Assembly (NCBI GenBank): GCA_963741565.1
Contig: CAVUIK010000003.1
Span: 333,017-397,016, forward strand
Direction: 5' to 3'
Length of the DNA stretch: 64,000 bases
From: Ga0077555 sp963741565
Lineage (GTDB): Bacteria > Pseudomonadota > Alphaproteobacteria > Rhizobiales > Hyphomicrobiaceae
The position numbers and the translations under genes were made by a program. This document shows, piece after piece, positions 15,540 through 23,101 of this stretch. Numbering within the stretch: the first letter of the stretch is position 1; every line of letters begins with the position of its first letter. The notes beneath the pieces were generated by a model, which was given only the letters and a program-made list of their open reading frames with translations, was not told the DNA's origin and ran no database searches.

Positions 15540-16802
15540 ATGTCCCAAACCAACTCCCAGCCGGCGCTGCCGTCCCTGGCCCGCGCATCCTGGCTGGTGC
15601 AACCTGAGACACAGGCGGTTCTGGCGGCTGTGCGCCGGACAGGGCATCCGGCGCGCATTGTCGGGGGAGCCGTTCGGAACGCCCTGCTAGGGCTTGCCGT
15701 TACTGACATCGACATCGCGACGCCGGCCTTGCCCGAGGCTGTCATGAAGGCGTGCGAGGCTGCGGGCCTGCAGTGCATCCCGACGGGCCTCAAGCACGGC
15801 ACGGTCACTGTTATGGCTGGGCACATCTCGCATGAGGTGACGACGCTGCGTCGGGACATCGACACCGATGGCCGACACGCGACGGTCGCATTTACGGACG
15901 ACTGGTCGGCCGACGCGGCGCGCCGGGATTTCACAGTCAACGCGCTCTCCTGCGACGAAGCGGGTCGCGTCTTCGACAGCGTCGACGGATATGCCGATAT
16001 CCTCGCCCGCCGCATCCGGTTCATTGGCAATGCCGACACGCGGATCAGCGAAGACTATCTGCGCATCCTCCGGTTCTTCCGCTTTCATGCGACCTATGGT
16101 CGGGATGCTCTGGATGCCGAGGGATTGGCCGCGTGTATTCGAGGTCGCGATGGTCTTGGGCGCTTGTCGGCCGAACGCGTACGCGCCGAAATGTTGAAGT
16201 TGTTGGTCGCGCCAGGGGCGGTGGCGGCGATCGGGGCGATGATGGACTGCGGTTTACTACCGCTGGTGTTGGGCGCTGCGCCGAGGCCAGGAGCGCTACA
16301 GCGCATCGTTGCGGCCGAGATCCGTGCCGGCACGAAGCCCGATCCGATGTTGCGCGTATCGGCCTTGGCCGTCGCTGTCGCCGAGGATGTCGATCGGCTG
16401 GCTGTTCGGCTGCGGCTCTCGAATGCAGAGCGCGCCCAGCTGCTGGTGATCGATGGCCCGTCTATGGATCGCCTTGCGTCGCTCGATGATCGGGCCGCGC
16501 GGAAGTTGATCTACGAGCAGCGGCCAGTACGCGCCAGGCAGATCGCATTGGTGATGATCGCAGCAGGGGGTGATCACGAGCTGCGCGGCGAATCGCTACT
16601 ACGTCACTGTGAGGCGTGGCCCATTCCGGTGCTGCCGGTCAGGGGCGCTGACGTGCTGGCGCTGGGCGTCGCGCCAGGGCCGGAAGTCGGGGCGGTTCTG
16701 GAAGAGATCGAACGGTGGTGGGTCGCTGCGGATTTTCCTGCGGCTGCAACCGTTCGGGTGCATCTCAAGGTGCTTGTCGACCAGCGTCATCTCCGTCCAT
16801 AG
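15540..16802 (+). CDS. cca: CCA tRNA nucleotidyltransferase / poly(A) polymerase family
   Basis: A 420-residue class II nucleotidyltransferase. The ATG at 15540 has GAGG six bases upstream and is preferred to the GTG at 15531. RIVGGAVRNALLG contains the GGAVR nucleotide motif (residues 42-46), and VTDIDIATPA holds the two metal-binding aspartates (D56, D58). ERVRAEMLKLL further on is typical of the neck region. The enzyme adds or repairs the 3' CCA of tRNAs; both tRNAs in this window already encode CCA, so repair is the expected role. There is no HD domain. Last gene of the Nudix/DUF6111/cca operon. Confidence 0.95.
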   Translation: MSQTNSQPALPSLARASWLVQPETQAVLAAVRRTGHPARIVGGAVRNALLGLAVTDIDIATPALPEAVMKACEAAGLQCIPTGLKHGTVTVMAGHISHEVTTLRRDIDTDGRHATVAFTDDWSADAARRDFTVNALSCDEAGRVFDSVDGYADILARRIRFIGNADTRISEDYLRILRFFRFHATYGRDALDAEGLAACIRGRDGLGRLSAERVRAEMLKLLVAPGAVAAIGAMMDCGLLPLVLGAAPRPGALQRIVAAEIRAGTKPDPMLRVSALAVAVAEDVDRLAVRLRLSNAERAQLLVIDGPSMDRLASLDDRAARKLIYEQRPVRARQIALVMIAAGGDHELRGESLLRHCEAWPIPVLPVRGADVLALGVAPGPEVGAVLEEIERWWVAADFPAAATVRVHLKVLVDQRHLRP

Positions 16803-16834
16803 GTGGGGTGCCGTCGATACGCCAACGCACGAAT

Positions 16835-17443
16835 CTATTTTAATGTCGGCTCCATGGACGGGCGCAAAGTGCGGACCAAATCGCCGGCGAACGCATCGTC
16901 GAGCTGATCCGCAGAACCCGAAAGGAGGCGGTACCAGAAGCCGCCGTAGAGGATGTCGATCGTCAGTTCGATGTCGAGGTCGGACCGGAACTGGCGCCGT
17001 TCGATACCTCGCGCAATAACTTCGCGGATCATGGCGCGCCGCGTCGCCACAAAGACCGAGTGGAACTTGGCTCGAAATTCAGGGTCGAGTTGCGCCTCGG
17101 CAATGAGACCTGTCAGCGTTTTGCGAATGCTGGGCTCTCGCACATTGGTGAAGAAGAGCTTCATCAGCTTCTCGAGATCGCGGAACGCGTCGCCCTCGGA
17201 TTTGTGCACCGGTAATCTGCGCAAGGCCCGATCCGTGAACGCGTCCAGAAGCACGTCGGCCTTGCTATCCCACCATCGATAGATCGATTGCTTGCCGACC
17301 TTGGCTTCGGCCGCAATGCGCTCGATCGAGATCCGTCCAAAAGGCTCGTTGTCGAGCAGGTTGGCGGATGTCTCGAGGATGGCCCGGCGGGTCGTTTCAC
17401 TGCGCGGGCGACCTGGCGGTCGGGTCCCGGTGGGGGTGGTCAT
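16835..17443 (-). CDS. TetR/AcrR family transcriptional regulator
   Basis: A 202-residue repressor-type regulator. Residues about 15-65 are the TetR helix-turn-helix (RRAILETSANLLDNEPFGRI, AAEAKVGKQSIYRWWDSKADVL); the rest is the ligand-binding and dimer domain of the TetR_C_11-like group (TLTGLIAEAQLDPEF, FVATRRAMIREVIARG). The target is not evident: neighbouring genes are cca and a small secreted protein. The 200-base region up to 17657 has an AT-rich stretch at about 17555-17590 that could be a promoter. A palindrome at 21711-21725 is one possible distant target. Confidence 0.92.
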   Translation of the reverse strand: MTTPTGTRPPGRPRSETTRRAILETSANLLDNEPFGRISIERIAAEAKVGKQSIYRWWDSKADVLLDAFTDRALRRLPVHKSEGDAFRDLEKLMKLFFTNVREPSIRKTLTGLIAEAQLDPEFRAKFHSVFVATRRAMIREVIARGIERRQFRSDLDIELTIDILYGGFWYRLLSGSADQLDDAFAGDLVRTLRPSMEPTLK

Positions 17444-17657
17444 GGCTGCTCCATCGAATTGTTCGTGGATACGAGACGCATCGTTGTGAAGTGTAAAGGC
17501 GCGTGTCGCTGCATCACGACGATGTGACCGGCGCGCCCGCTCGGGATCTCATCACATTTAATTTATTACGATACGGAGCGTTATATATTTACTTGTGTCT
17601 GAACATCGATTAATTTTCTCCCACAACAGACGCAGCACAGCACAAGGAATGTCACCC

Positions 17658-17903
17658 ATGAAAACATTGATCGGTACGCTTCTGGCCCTGGGGCTACTCT
17701 CGACGTCGGCCAGCGCCTGGTATTGCCCGCCGGGCTCCGGCTACAGCCAGCCGTCGAGCACCAGCTATGGCCGTCATCGCCCGACCTACGGCCACGCCCA
17801 CATGCCACGTATGATCGAGCGACCAGCTGCTCCTGCCGATATGGCGCCTCCCGCACCCATCGAGCCGCCGGCGGCCCAGCCTGAGCCGGTGCCGCAGAAG
17901 TAG
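17658..17903 (+). CDS. Small secreted proline-rich protein
   Basis: An 81-residue protein. The ATG at 17658 follows AAGGA with a 9-base spacer; the ATG at 17649 overlaps that site. Signal peptide MKTLIGTLLALGLLSTSASA, then a mature region of about 60 residues rich in Pro, Tyr, Ser and His (YCPPGSGYSQPSS, RHRPTYGHAH) and a C-terminal Ala/Pro tail. Low complexity; no family recognised. It may be an envelope or metal-binding peptide but nothing proves it. It converges with the exporter operon. Confidence 0.6.
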   Translation: MKTLIGTLLALGLLSTSASAWYCPPGSGYSQPSSTSYGRHRPTYGHAHMPRMIERPAAPADMAPPAPIEPPAAQPEPVPQK

Positions 17904-18029
17904 TCAGCGATTTCCGCAGGCCGTCAGCAAGGAGGTGTCAGCGCGGCGTTGGCCGCAAGTAATGGTCACTTGGCAAGCATGGCAACTTGGTCCGCGGGTT
18001 TCGACCTGCGGACCTTTTTCTGGCATCCG

Positions 18030-19271
18030 CTACTCGCTGCGCAGCGCATCGATCGGATTGAGGTAGGCGGCCCTTCGCGCCGGGAAAAACCCGAAGAAGA
18101 TGCCGGTGAACGCCGCGGCAGCCAACGCCATCGCCACGGCCGCCGGGCTGATCAAGACCGGCCATTGTGCGGACACCGCAACAATGAACGCCGTCAGAAT
18201 GCCAAGTGCAATGCCGATCAGCCCGCCAAGCAGGCAGAGGGCAACGGCTTCGACCAGGAACTGGATCAGGATATCGCGGCGGCGCCCGCCGACCGCCATG
18301 CGTAGCCCGATTTCGCGGGTCCGCTCCGTCACCGAAACCAGCATGATGTTCATGATCCCGATGCCGCCTACGAGCAGCGAGATGGCGGACGTGGCACCCA
18401 GCAGCCAACTCATGGTCGACAAAGCGGCCGTTCGGGCCCGCATGAACTCGGCGAGGTTGCGGACATTGAAGTCATCCTCGGCGCCGGGTTGCACCTTGCG
18501 GCGCTGCCGGAGCACACCTTCGATTTGATCCTGCGCTTCGGCGAGGCTCACCTCGTCGTCGAATTTTACGAAGATCTGGCCGACCTGGTCGTTGATCACC
18601 TGGCTCTTGCCGATGATGCGCCCGCGTGCGGCTGTGATCGGCAGCATGATGACGTCGTCCTGGTCGCGTCCGAAGCTGTTCTGTCCCTTCGACTCGAGCA
18701 CGCCAGCGATCGTGAAGGGCACATTCTTGATGCGAATGACCTGGCCGGTCGGGTCTGTTCCAGGCTCGTTGGGAAATAGCTTCTGGACAACGGTCACGCC
18801 AAGAAGCGCAATGCGAGTACCGCTTTTGATGTCGTCGCGGGTGAACTCCCGTCCAGAGGTCAGTTTCCAGTCGCGGACCGTCAGGTAGGCATCGTGGATG
18901 CCGTTGATGCTGGTGATCCAATTGGTATTGCCGCGAACGATTGGTGCTGATCCCTGCAGAAAGCCGGAAATAGCCGTCACACCCGGCACTTTTTCGCGCA
19001 CGGCCGAGAGGTCGCCTTCCGACAGGGGCAGCGTTGTTCCCGCGCCGCCCGAGCGACCGAGCGTCCGCGACGCTCCCGGAAAGACGACGAGCATATTCGA
19101 GCCGAGCGCTGCGATCTGGCGATCGACCTCGCTGCGCGCACCGGAGCCGACGGCAACCATCACGATGACCGATCCGACGCCGATGATGATGCCAAGCGTC
19201 GTCAGAACCGAGCGCAAAAGGTTGGCGCGTAGCGCTGTTCCCGCAATCCGCAGGCTGTCGGTGATGGTCAT
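18030..19271 (-). CDS. MacB-type ABC exporter permease
   Basis: A 413-residue permease: an N-terminal membrane helix (LLRSVLTTLGIIIGVGSVIVMVAVGSGAR), a large periplasmic MacB_PCD domain (residues about 45-260, with NMLVVFPGASR and TGQVIRIKNVPFTIAGVLESKGQ), then three helices of the FtsX domain (SAISLLVGGIGIMNIMLVSVTERTREIGLRMAVG). This is the stand-alone permease version; the ATPase is a separate gene whose stop overlaps this start by four bases. With the adaptor encoded first it makes a MacAB-TolC-like complex that uses ATP to expel periplasmic substrates (antibiotics, toxins, siderophores or lipoproteins). The outer-membrane channel is not in the window. Confidence 0.93.
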   Translation of the reverse strand: MTITDSLRIAGTALRANLLRSVLTTLGIIIGVGSVIVMVAVGSGARSEVDRQIAALGSNMLVVFPGASRTLGRSGGAGTTLPLSEGDLSAVREKVPGVTAISGFLQGSAPIVRGNTNWITSINGIHDAYLTVRDWKLTSGREFTRDDIKSGTRIALLGVTVVQKLFPNEPGTDPTGQVIRIKNVPFTIAGVLESKGQNSFGRDQDDVIMLPITAARGRIIGKSQVINDQVGQIFVKFDDEVSLAEAQDQIEGVLRQRRKVQPGAEDDFNVRNLAEFMRARTAALSTMSWLLGATSAISLLVGGIGIMNIMLVSVTERTREIGLRMAVGGRRRDILIQFLVEAVALCLLGGLIGIALGILTAFIVAVSAQWPVLISPAAVAMALAAAAFTGIFFGFFPARRAAYLNPIDALRSE

Positions 19272-20047
19272 GCGGCGACCTTTCCGCGAAAGCCGGGTTG
19301 CTTCACGTCCTCGACGATATGGCCGTCGCGAAACAGTACGCGCCGCTTGGCGTAGGCCGCGACATCGGGCTCATGGGTGACGACGACGACGGTGATGCCG
19401 GCATCGTTGAGCTCGGTGAAGAGGCCGAGGATTTCCTCGGAGGTCTTGGTGTCGAGGGCGCCCGTCGGCTCGTCGGCCAGCAGCAGCTTCGGATTGTTGA
19501 CGAGGGCGCGGGCGATGGCGACGCGTTGCTGCTGTCCGCCTGAGAGTTGGCGCGGGTGATGGTCCAGACGTTCAGCGAGACCGACCTGCTGGAGCCGCTT
19601 GAGTGCCATGGCCTCGGGGTGCACCGGCTTCGGCGAGGCATAGAGCAGCGGCAGCATGACCTGACGCAGTGCCGTGGTCCGGGGCAGCAGGTTGAACTGC
19701 TGGAAGACGAAGCCGATCGTCCGGTTTCTCAGGTCTGCGAGTTCGTCTGTCGACAGTTTGGCGATGTCGCGCCCGTCGAGTTCGAGTGTTCCCGATGTCG
19801 GCACATCGAGCGCGCCGATCAGGTTCATCATCGTCGACTTTCCCGAGCCGGACGGTCCCATGATCGCGACGAACTCGCCCTCGGCGACCTCGAAGGAAAC
19901 GCCATCGAGGGCGCGCACCGTCTGATCGCCCATCGCGTAGATCTTGGAGACCGTATGCGCCCGGATCAATGCGCGGCGTGGGGATGCGCTGTCACCGCGG
20001 GTTGGCGCCGTATCGGGCGCGATTGTGGCGCCATCGTTCATCGTCAT
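19268..20047 (-). CDS. ABC exporter ATP-binding protein (MacB/LolD type)
   Basis: A 259-residue ATPase. Walker A GPSGSGKST at residues 64-72, signature LSGGQQQRVAIARAL, Walker B LLLADEPTGALD, H-loop VVVTHEPDVAAYA. About 30 residues precede the nucleotide-binding domain. Both ends overlap neighbours by four bases (ATGA), so adaptor, ATPase and permease are translationally coupled. Sequence signatures place it in the MacB/LolD/FtsE group; the neighbouring genes point to MacAB rather than lipoprotein sorting. Confidence 0.95.
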   Translation of the reverse strand: MTMNDGATIAPDTAPTRGDSASPRRALIRAHTVSKIYAMGDQTVRALDGVSFEVAEGEFVAIMGPSGSGKSTMMNLIGALDVPTSGTLELDGRDIAKLSTDELADLRNRTIGFVFQQFNLLPRTTALRQVMLPLLYASPKPVHPEAMALKRLQQVGLAERLDHHPRQLSGGQQQRVAIARALVNNPKLLLADEPTGALDTKTSEEILGLFTELNDAGITVVVVTHEPDVAAYAKRRVLFRDGHIVEDVKQPGFRGKVAA

Positions 20048-21585
20048 TTCTTCGCCTCGCGCGACTTGAAGATGACGCGTTCGCCCTCCTTGAGCTGGCC
20101 GCCGGTCACCTCGGTATTCTGATCGTCGGCGAAGCCAAGGCGGACCTGCCGGCTCACGGGCTCGTTGTTGTCCGCCAGAACCCAGATCGTCGCGGTGCGC
20201 GTCGCCTCGCGGCCTCGCTTCCAGCGGGCGTAGACCGGCTTCTGCTCCTCGGTGAGCAGCGGCAGCAGCACCTGCTCGAGGCGTTGCGCCATACGGGCGC
20301 GATTGCCGGTTTCGTCCTTGGGCTGGGCCGGTGCGGGGCCACCGAAACCGGGAGCCGGCGCGGCGCCGGCGGCGGGCGCACCGCTGGCAGCCTGTGCGCG
20401 CGTCTCCTGGAAGAACTTACGCATCTCGGCCTGGACGGTTGCGTATTGGGCATCGTCGAGTTTCAGGTCGTCCTTCAGCTGATCCAGAATCCGTCCGCCG
20501 CCGGCACCACCGCCACCTTTGCCATCGCCGCCCTTCGCGGCCCCGCGCGGCGCCTGCTCGGCAACGCGATCGCGCGGCTTGAAGCGCGTCGCATCGTTGG
20601 GCACGCGCAGCACGTCGTCGCGGCGCGCCGTCTCGATCTGCACATTGGCGGTCATGCCGGGATAGAGTTTGCGGTCGGCGTTCTCGGCTTCGATGATAAC
20701 CGTGTAGGTGACGACGTTCTGCAACTCCGTCGCGGCGAGGCGCACTTGAGTGACCTTGCCTGTGAACTTTCGCTCGGGATAGGCGTCGACCGAGAACTCG
20801 ACGGCGTTGCCCTCCGTGACGACGCCGACATCGGCCTCGTTCACTTGAGCTTCCAAGCGGATCCGGCGCAGATCCTGCGCTATCTTGAAGAGTTCCGGCG
20901 CCTGCAGGCTGGCGGCAACCGTCTGGCCGACGTCAATGGTTCGCGAAATAACGGTGCCGTTGATGGGCGAGCGGATCCGGGTGCGGTCGAGGTCGATCTC
21001 GGTCTGCAAAAGCTGTGCGGCGCGCTGCTCGATCTGGGCCCGCGCGTTTTCGATCTGGGCCTTGGCGACCGAGATATCGGCTTTCGCGACATCGGCGTCA
21101 CGGGTCGCGGTGTCGACGGCGGCTCCTGCAGCGATGCCTTTGCTGGCGAGCGTCTGCTGGCGACCAGAAGAGCGCTCCGCCTGACGCAGGATGGCTTCCG
21201 ACTTCTTGAGCCCGGCCTCCTGGTTCGACAGCGTCGCGCGGGCCATGCCGAGATCCGCTTTGGCTTGGGCCACTTTGGCGGCAAGCGTCTTGTCGTCGAG
21301 GACCGCGAGGATGTCGTTCTCCTTCACCTCGGAATTGAAGTCGACTTCCAGCTTGGAGACCTGACCGGAGAGCTGCGAGCCAACGCTCACGGTCACCAGG
21401 GCGCGGACCGGTCCCGACGTCGACACGAGTTTGCGAATGACGCCACGCCCGGCGGGCACGGTGTCATAAATGATGCCTGAGTTCGACTTGGCGGCGAACG
21501 GGTTCATCATCCAGGTTGCGCCGAGGCCGATCGCGGCAATCGGTAAGGCCAGGGTGAACACGTACTTCTTCAGATTGCTCGCCAT
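20044..21585 (-). CDS. MacA-like periplasmic adaptor with an extra C-terminal insertion
   Basis: A 513-residue membrane fusion protein. N-terminal anchor (YVFTLALPIAAIGLGATWMM); biotinyl-lipoyl half-motifs with SQLSGQVSKLEVDFNSEVKENDILAVLD; a long coiled-coil hairpin (about residues 100-185); beta-barrel with GMTANVQIETARRDDVLRVPNDATRF. It then departs from standard MacA (about 370-390 residues): residues about 340-460 are a glycine-rich linker followed by helical segments LKLDDAQYATVQAEMRKFF and RLEQVLLPLLTEEQKPVYARW, before the final TIWVLADNNEPVSRQVRLG domain resumes. The helices recall the LTxxQ repeats of Spy/CpxP chaperones. First gene of the exporter operon. Confidence 0.92.
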   Translation of the reverse strand: MASNLKKYVFTLALPIAAIGLGATWMMNPFAAKSNSGIIYDTVPAGRGVIRKLVSTSGPVRALVTVSVGSQLSGQVSKLEVDFNSEVKENDILAVLDDKTLAAKVAQAKADLGMARATLSNQEAGLKKSEAILRQAERSSGRQQTLASKGIAAGAAVDTATRDADVAKADISVAKAQIENARAQIEQRAAQLLQTEIDLDRTRIRSPINGTVISRTIDVGQTVAASLQAPELFKIAQDLRRIRLEAQVNEADVGVVTEGNAVEFSVDAYPERKFTGKVTQVRLAATELQNVVTYTVIIEAENADRKLYPGMTANVQIETARRDDVLRVPNDATRFKPRDRVAEQAPRGAAKGGDGKGGGGAGGGRILDQLKDDLKLDDAQYATVQAEMRKFFQETRAQAASGAPAAGAAPAPGFGGPAPAQPKDETGNRARMAQRLEQVLLPLLTEEQKPVYARWKRGREATRTATIWVLADNNEPVSRQVRLGFADDQNTEVTGGQLKEGERVIFKSREAKK

Positions 21586-21710
21586 TGTGTGATCGACCGA
21601 GGTTAAGAGGCAGTGCGTGAACCGGGAACGTGGGAATGATAGCTATCCGTCGGTGACTGCGCCCTGAACGAGCCCACCTGCGGCACCGCATTCGTGTGAT
21701 GAATAGTAGA

Positions 21711-21725
21711 TGAATGGTCCATTCA
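21711..21725. promoter_or_regulatory. Palindromic operator candidate upstream of the MacAB-like operon
   Basis: TGAATGGTCCATTCA is a perfect 7-bp inverted repeat around one central base, the size and style of a TetR-family operator. It lies about 125 bases upstream of the adaptor start. Which regulator binds is unknown; a TetR gene lies 4 kb away at 16835-17443. Confidence 0.45.
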
Positions 21726-21795
21726 GATTGAGTTCAAAGCAAGCCCAATATTCTCCCGTCACCCTGATGAACCTAATCTTCCCCGGCGTGATCCA

Positions 21796-21835
21796 CGGGG
21801 CTCCGCGCGCAGGGTCGTGGGGCCCCGACTTTTTT
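21796..21835 (+). terminator. Terminator-like hairpin with no upstream plus-strand gene
   Basis: CGGGGC at 21796-21801 pairs with GCCCCG at 21822-21827 and is followed by AC and six T. The loop is long (20 bases), so this is weaker than a classic terminator. No plus-strand gene precedes it, which raises the possibility of a small non-coding transcript starting within 21586-21795. Confidence 0.35.
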
Positions 21836-22060
21836 GTGCGCCCGATCCGTGCGAGACAGCCGAGCGGCTTGCCGGTATGTTGAGCGGAGGCTCCGACGCG
21901 CGCACCAGCCGCCAGCAGCACCATTACGTCGTGCCGAATGAGCAGCGCGCTCGGTCGGAGGGTTCCGCTGGACGGGAATCCGCCGCAATCGGTACGCACA
22001 CGATAGCTATCGGCCGGGAGGGAGAAATCCTGGTCGCATCCGATCATCAGGGAGACACGC

Positions 22061-23032
22061 ATGATAAGGTTCATTAGCCGTCGCGACGCCATCGCGCTCG
22101 GCGCGGGGTTTGGCACATTGGCTGTAACGGGCGTTCCCGTGCTGGCTCAAGCCAAGTTCTTTCGCATCGGGACGGGCGGCACGGGCGGCACCTACTATCC
22201 GATCGGTGGCATCATCGGGAACGCCGTTTCATCCGACAAGGTCAATGTCAGTGCCGTCGCCACGAACGGTTCGGTCGCGAACGTGAATGCGATCGTCGGC
22301 GGCTCGCTCGAGTCGGGGTTTTCGCAGGCCGACGTCGCAACCTGGGCCTACACGGGCACCGGCATCTACGACGGCAAGCCCAAGGTGGATGACCTGCGCG
22401 CAATCGCGAACCTCTATCCGGAGAGCGTGCACGTCGTCGTCAAGAAGGGGCTCAACATCAAGTCGCTCGCCGATCTCAAGGGCCGGCGCGTCTCCCTGGA
22501 TGAGCCCGGCTCTGGCACGCTCGTCAACGCCAAGGCGATCCTCGCCGCGTTCGGTGTCACCGAAAAGGACTTCAAGCCCGAATACCTGAAGCCGCAGCAG
22601 TCGGCCGAGAAGATGAAGGACGGCTCGGTTGACGCGTTCTTCTCGACAACGGGTTACCCGCAGGGTGCGATCACCGAGCTTGCCGCCACATCCGGCATCG
22701 AGCTAATTCCGATCGACGGCGCTGGCCGCGACAAGATCCTGGGGCAGTACAAGTTCTTTGCCACCGATAAGATTCCGGACGGCGCCTATAAGGACGTCAA
22801 GGGTGTCGAGACGATTTCGGTGGGCGCCCAGTGGGTGACGAGCGCCAAGCAGGACGCAGACCTCGTCTATGAGGTGACCAAAGCCATGTGGTCGGAGAAA
22901 ACGCGGACCATGCTCGATGCAGGACACGCCAAGGGCAAAGTCATCCTGCGCGCAACGGCGTTGGCCGGCCTCGGCGTGCCACTGCATCCCGGCGCCGAGA
23001 AGTTTTACAAGGAAGCCGGCTTGCTGAAATAA
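22061..23032 (+). CDS. TRAP transporter TAXI family solute-binding protein (orphan)
   Basis: A 323-residue protein. ATG at 22061 with GGAGA eight bases upstream. A twin-arginine-like start (MIRFISRRDAIALGAGFG) leads into a signal peptide ending VLAQA. The mature start FFRIGTGGTGGTYYPIGG is the TAXI hallmark, followed by SGFSQADVATWAYTG and SLADLKGRRVSLDEPGSGT. TAXI proteins bind substrates such as glutamate or 2-oxo acids and feed a fused DctQM-type membrane protein, which is absent here. The gene is followed at once by a good terminator and is therefore monocistronic. Confidence 0.95.
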   Translation: MIRFISRRDAIALGAGFGTLAVTGVPVLAQAKFFRIGTGGTGGTYYPIGGIIGNAVSSDKVNVSAVATNGSVANVNAIVGGSLESGFSQADVATWAYTGTGIYDGKPKVDDLRAIANLYPESVHVVVKKGLNIKSLADLKGRRVSLDEPGSGTLVNAKAILAAFGVTEKDFKPEYLKPQQSAEKMKDGSVDAFFSTTGYPQGAITELAATSGIELIPIDGAGRDKILGQYKFFATDKIPDGAYKDVKGVETISVGAQWVTSAKQDADLVYEVTKAMWSEKTRTMLDAGHAKGKVILRATALAGLGVPLHPGAEKFYKEAGLLK

Positions 23033-23060
23033 GCGTAAGTGCTCGCGACTTGCCGCAATC

Positions 23061-23098
23061 ACCCCGCGCTGCTCGTCAGAGCGCGCGGGGTTTTCTTT
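23061..23098 (+). terminator. Rho-independent terminator of the TAXI gene
   Basis: CCCCGCGC pairs with GCGCGGGG, with an inner GCTC/GAGC stem, and is followed by TTTTCTTT. It begins 28 bases after the TAXI stop and abuts the secA stop codon on the other strand. Confidence 0.9.
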
Positions 23099-23101
23099 GC
23101 C

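Larger units (their letters stand above)
21586..22060. other. 475-bp intergenic region between the exporter and a TAXI gene
   Basis: No convincing gene. The divergent promoters of the exporter operon (minus) and the TAXI gene (plus) should lie here. Two structures stand out: a perfect 15-base palindrome at 21711-21725 and a hairpin followed by six T at 21796-21835. Both are listed separately. Short reading frames on both strands lack ribosome binding sites and recognisable sequence. Confidence 0.6.

Noticed and set aside
19969..21480. 503-codon plus-strand frame opposite the MacA-like adaptor
   Set aside because: Antisense shadow; the adaptor's domains are unambiguous.
21643..22116. 157-codon minus-strand frame before the TAXI gene
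   Set aside because: No ribosome binding site or recognisable sequence, and it would overlap the TAXI signal peptide.
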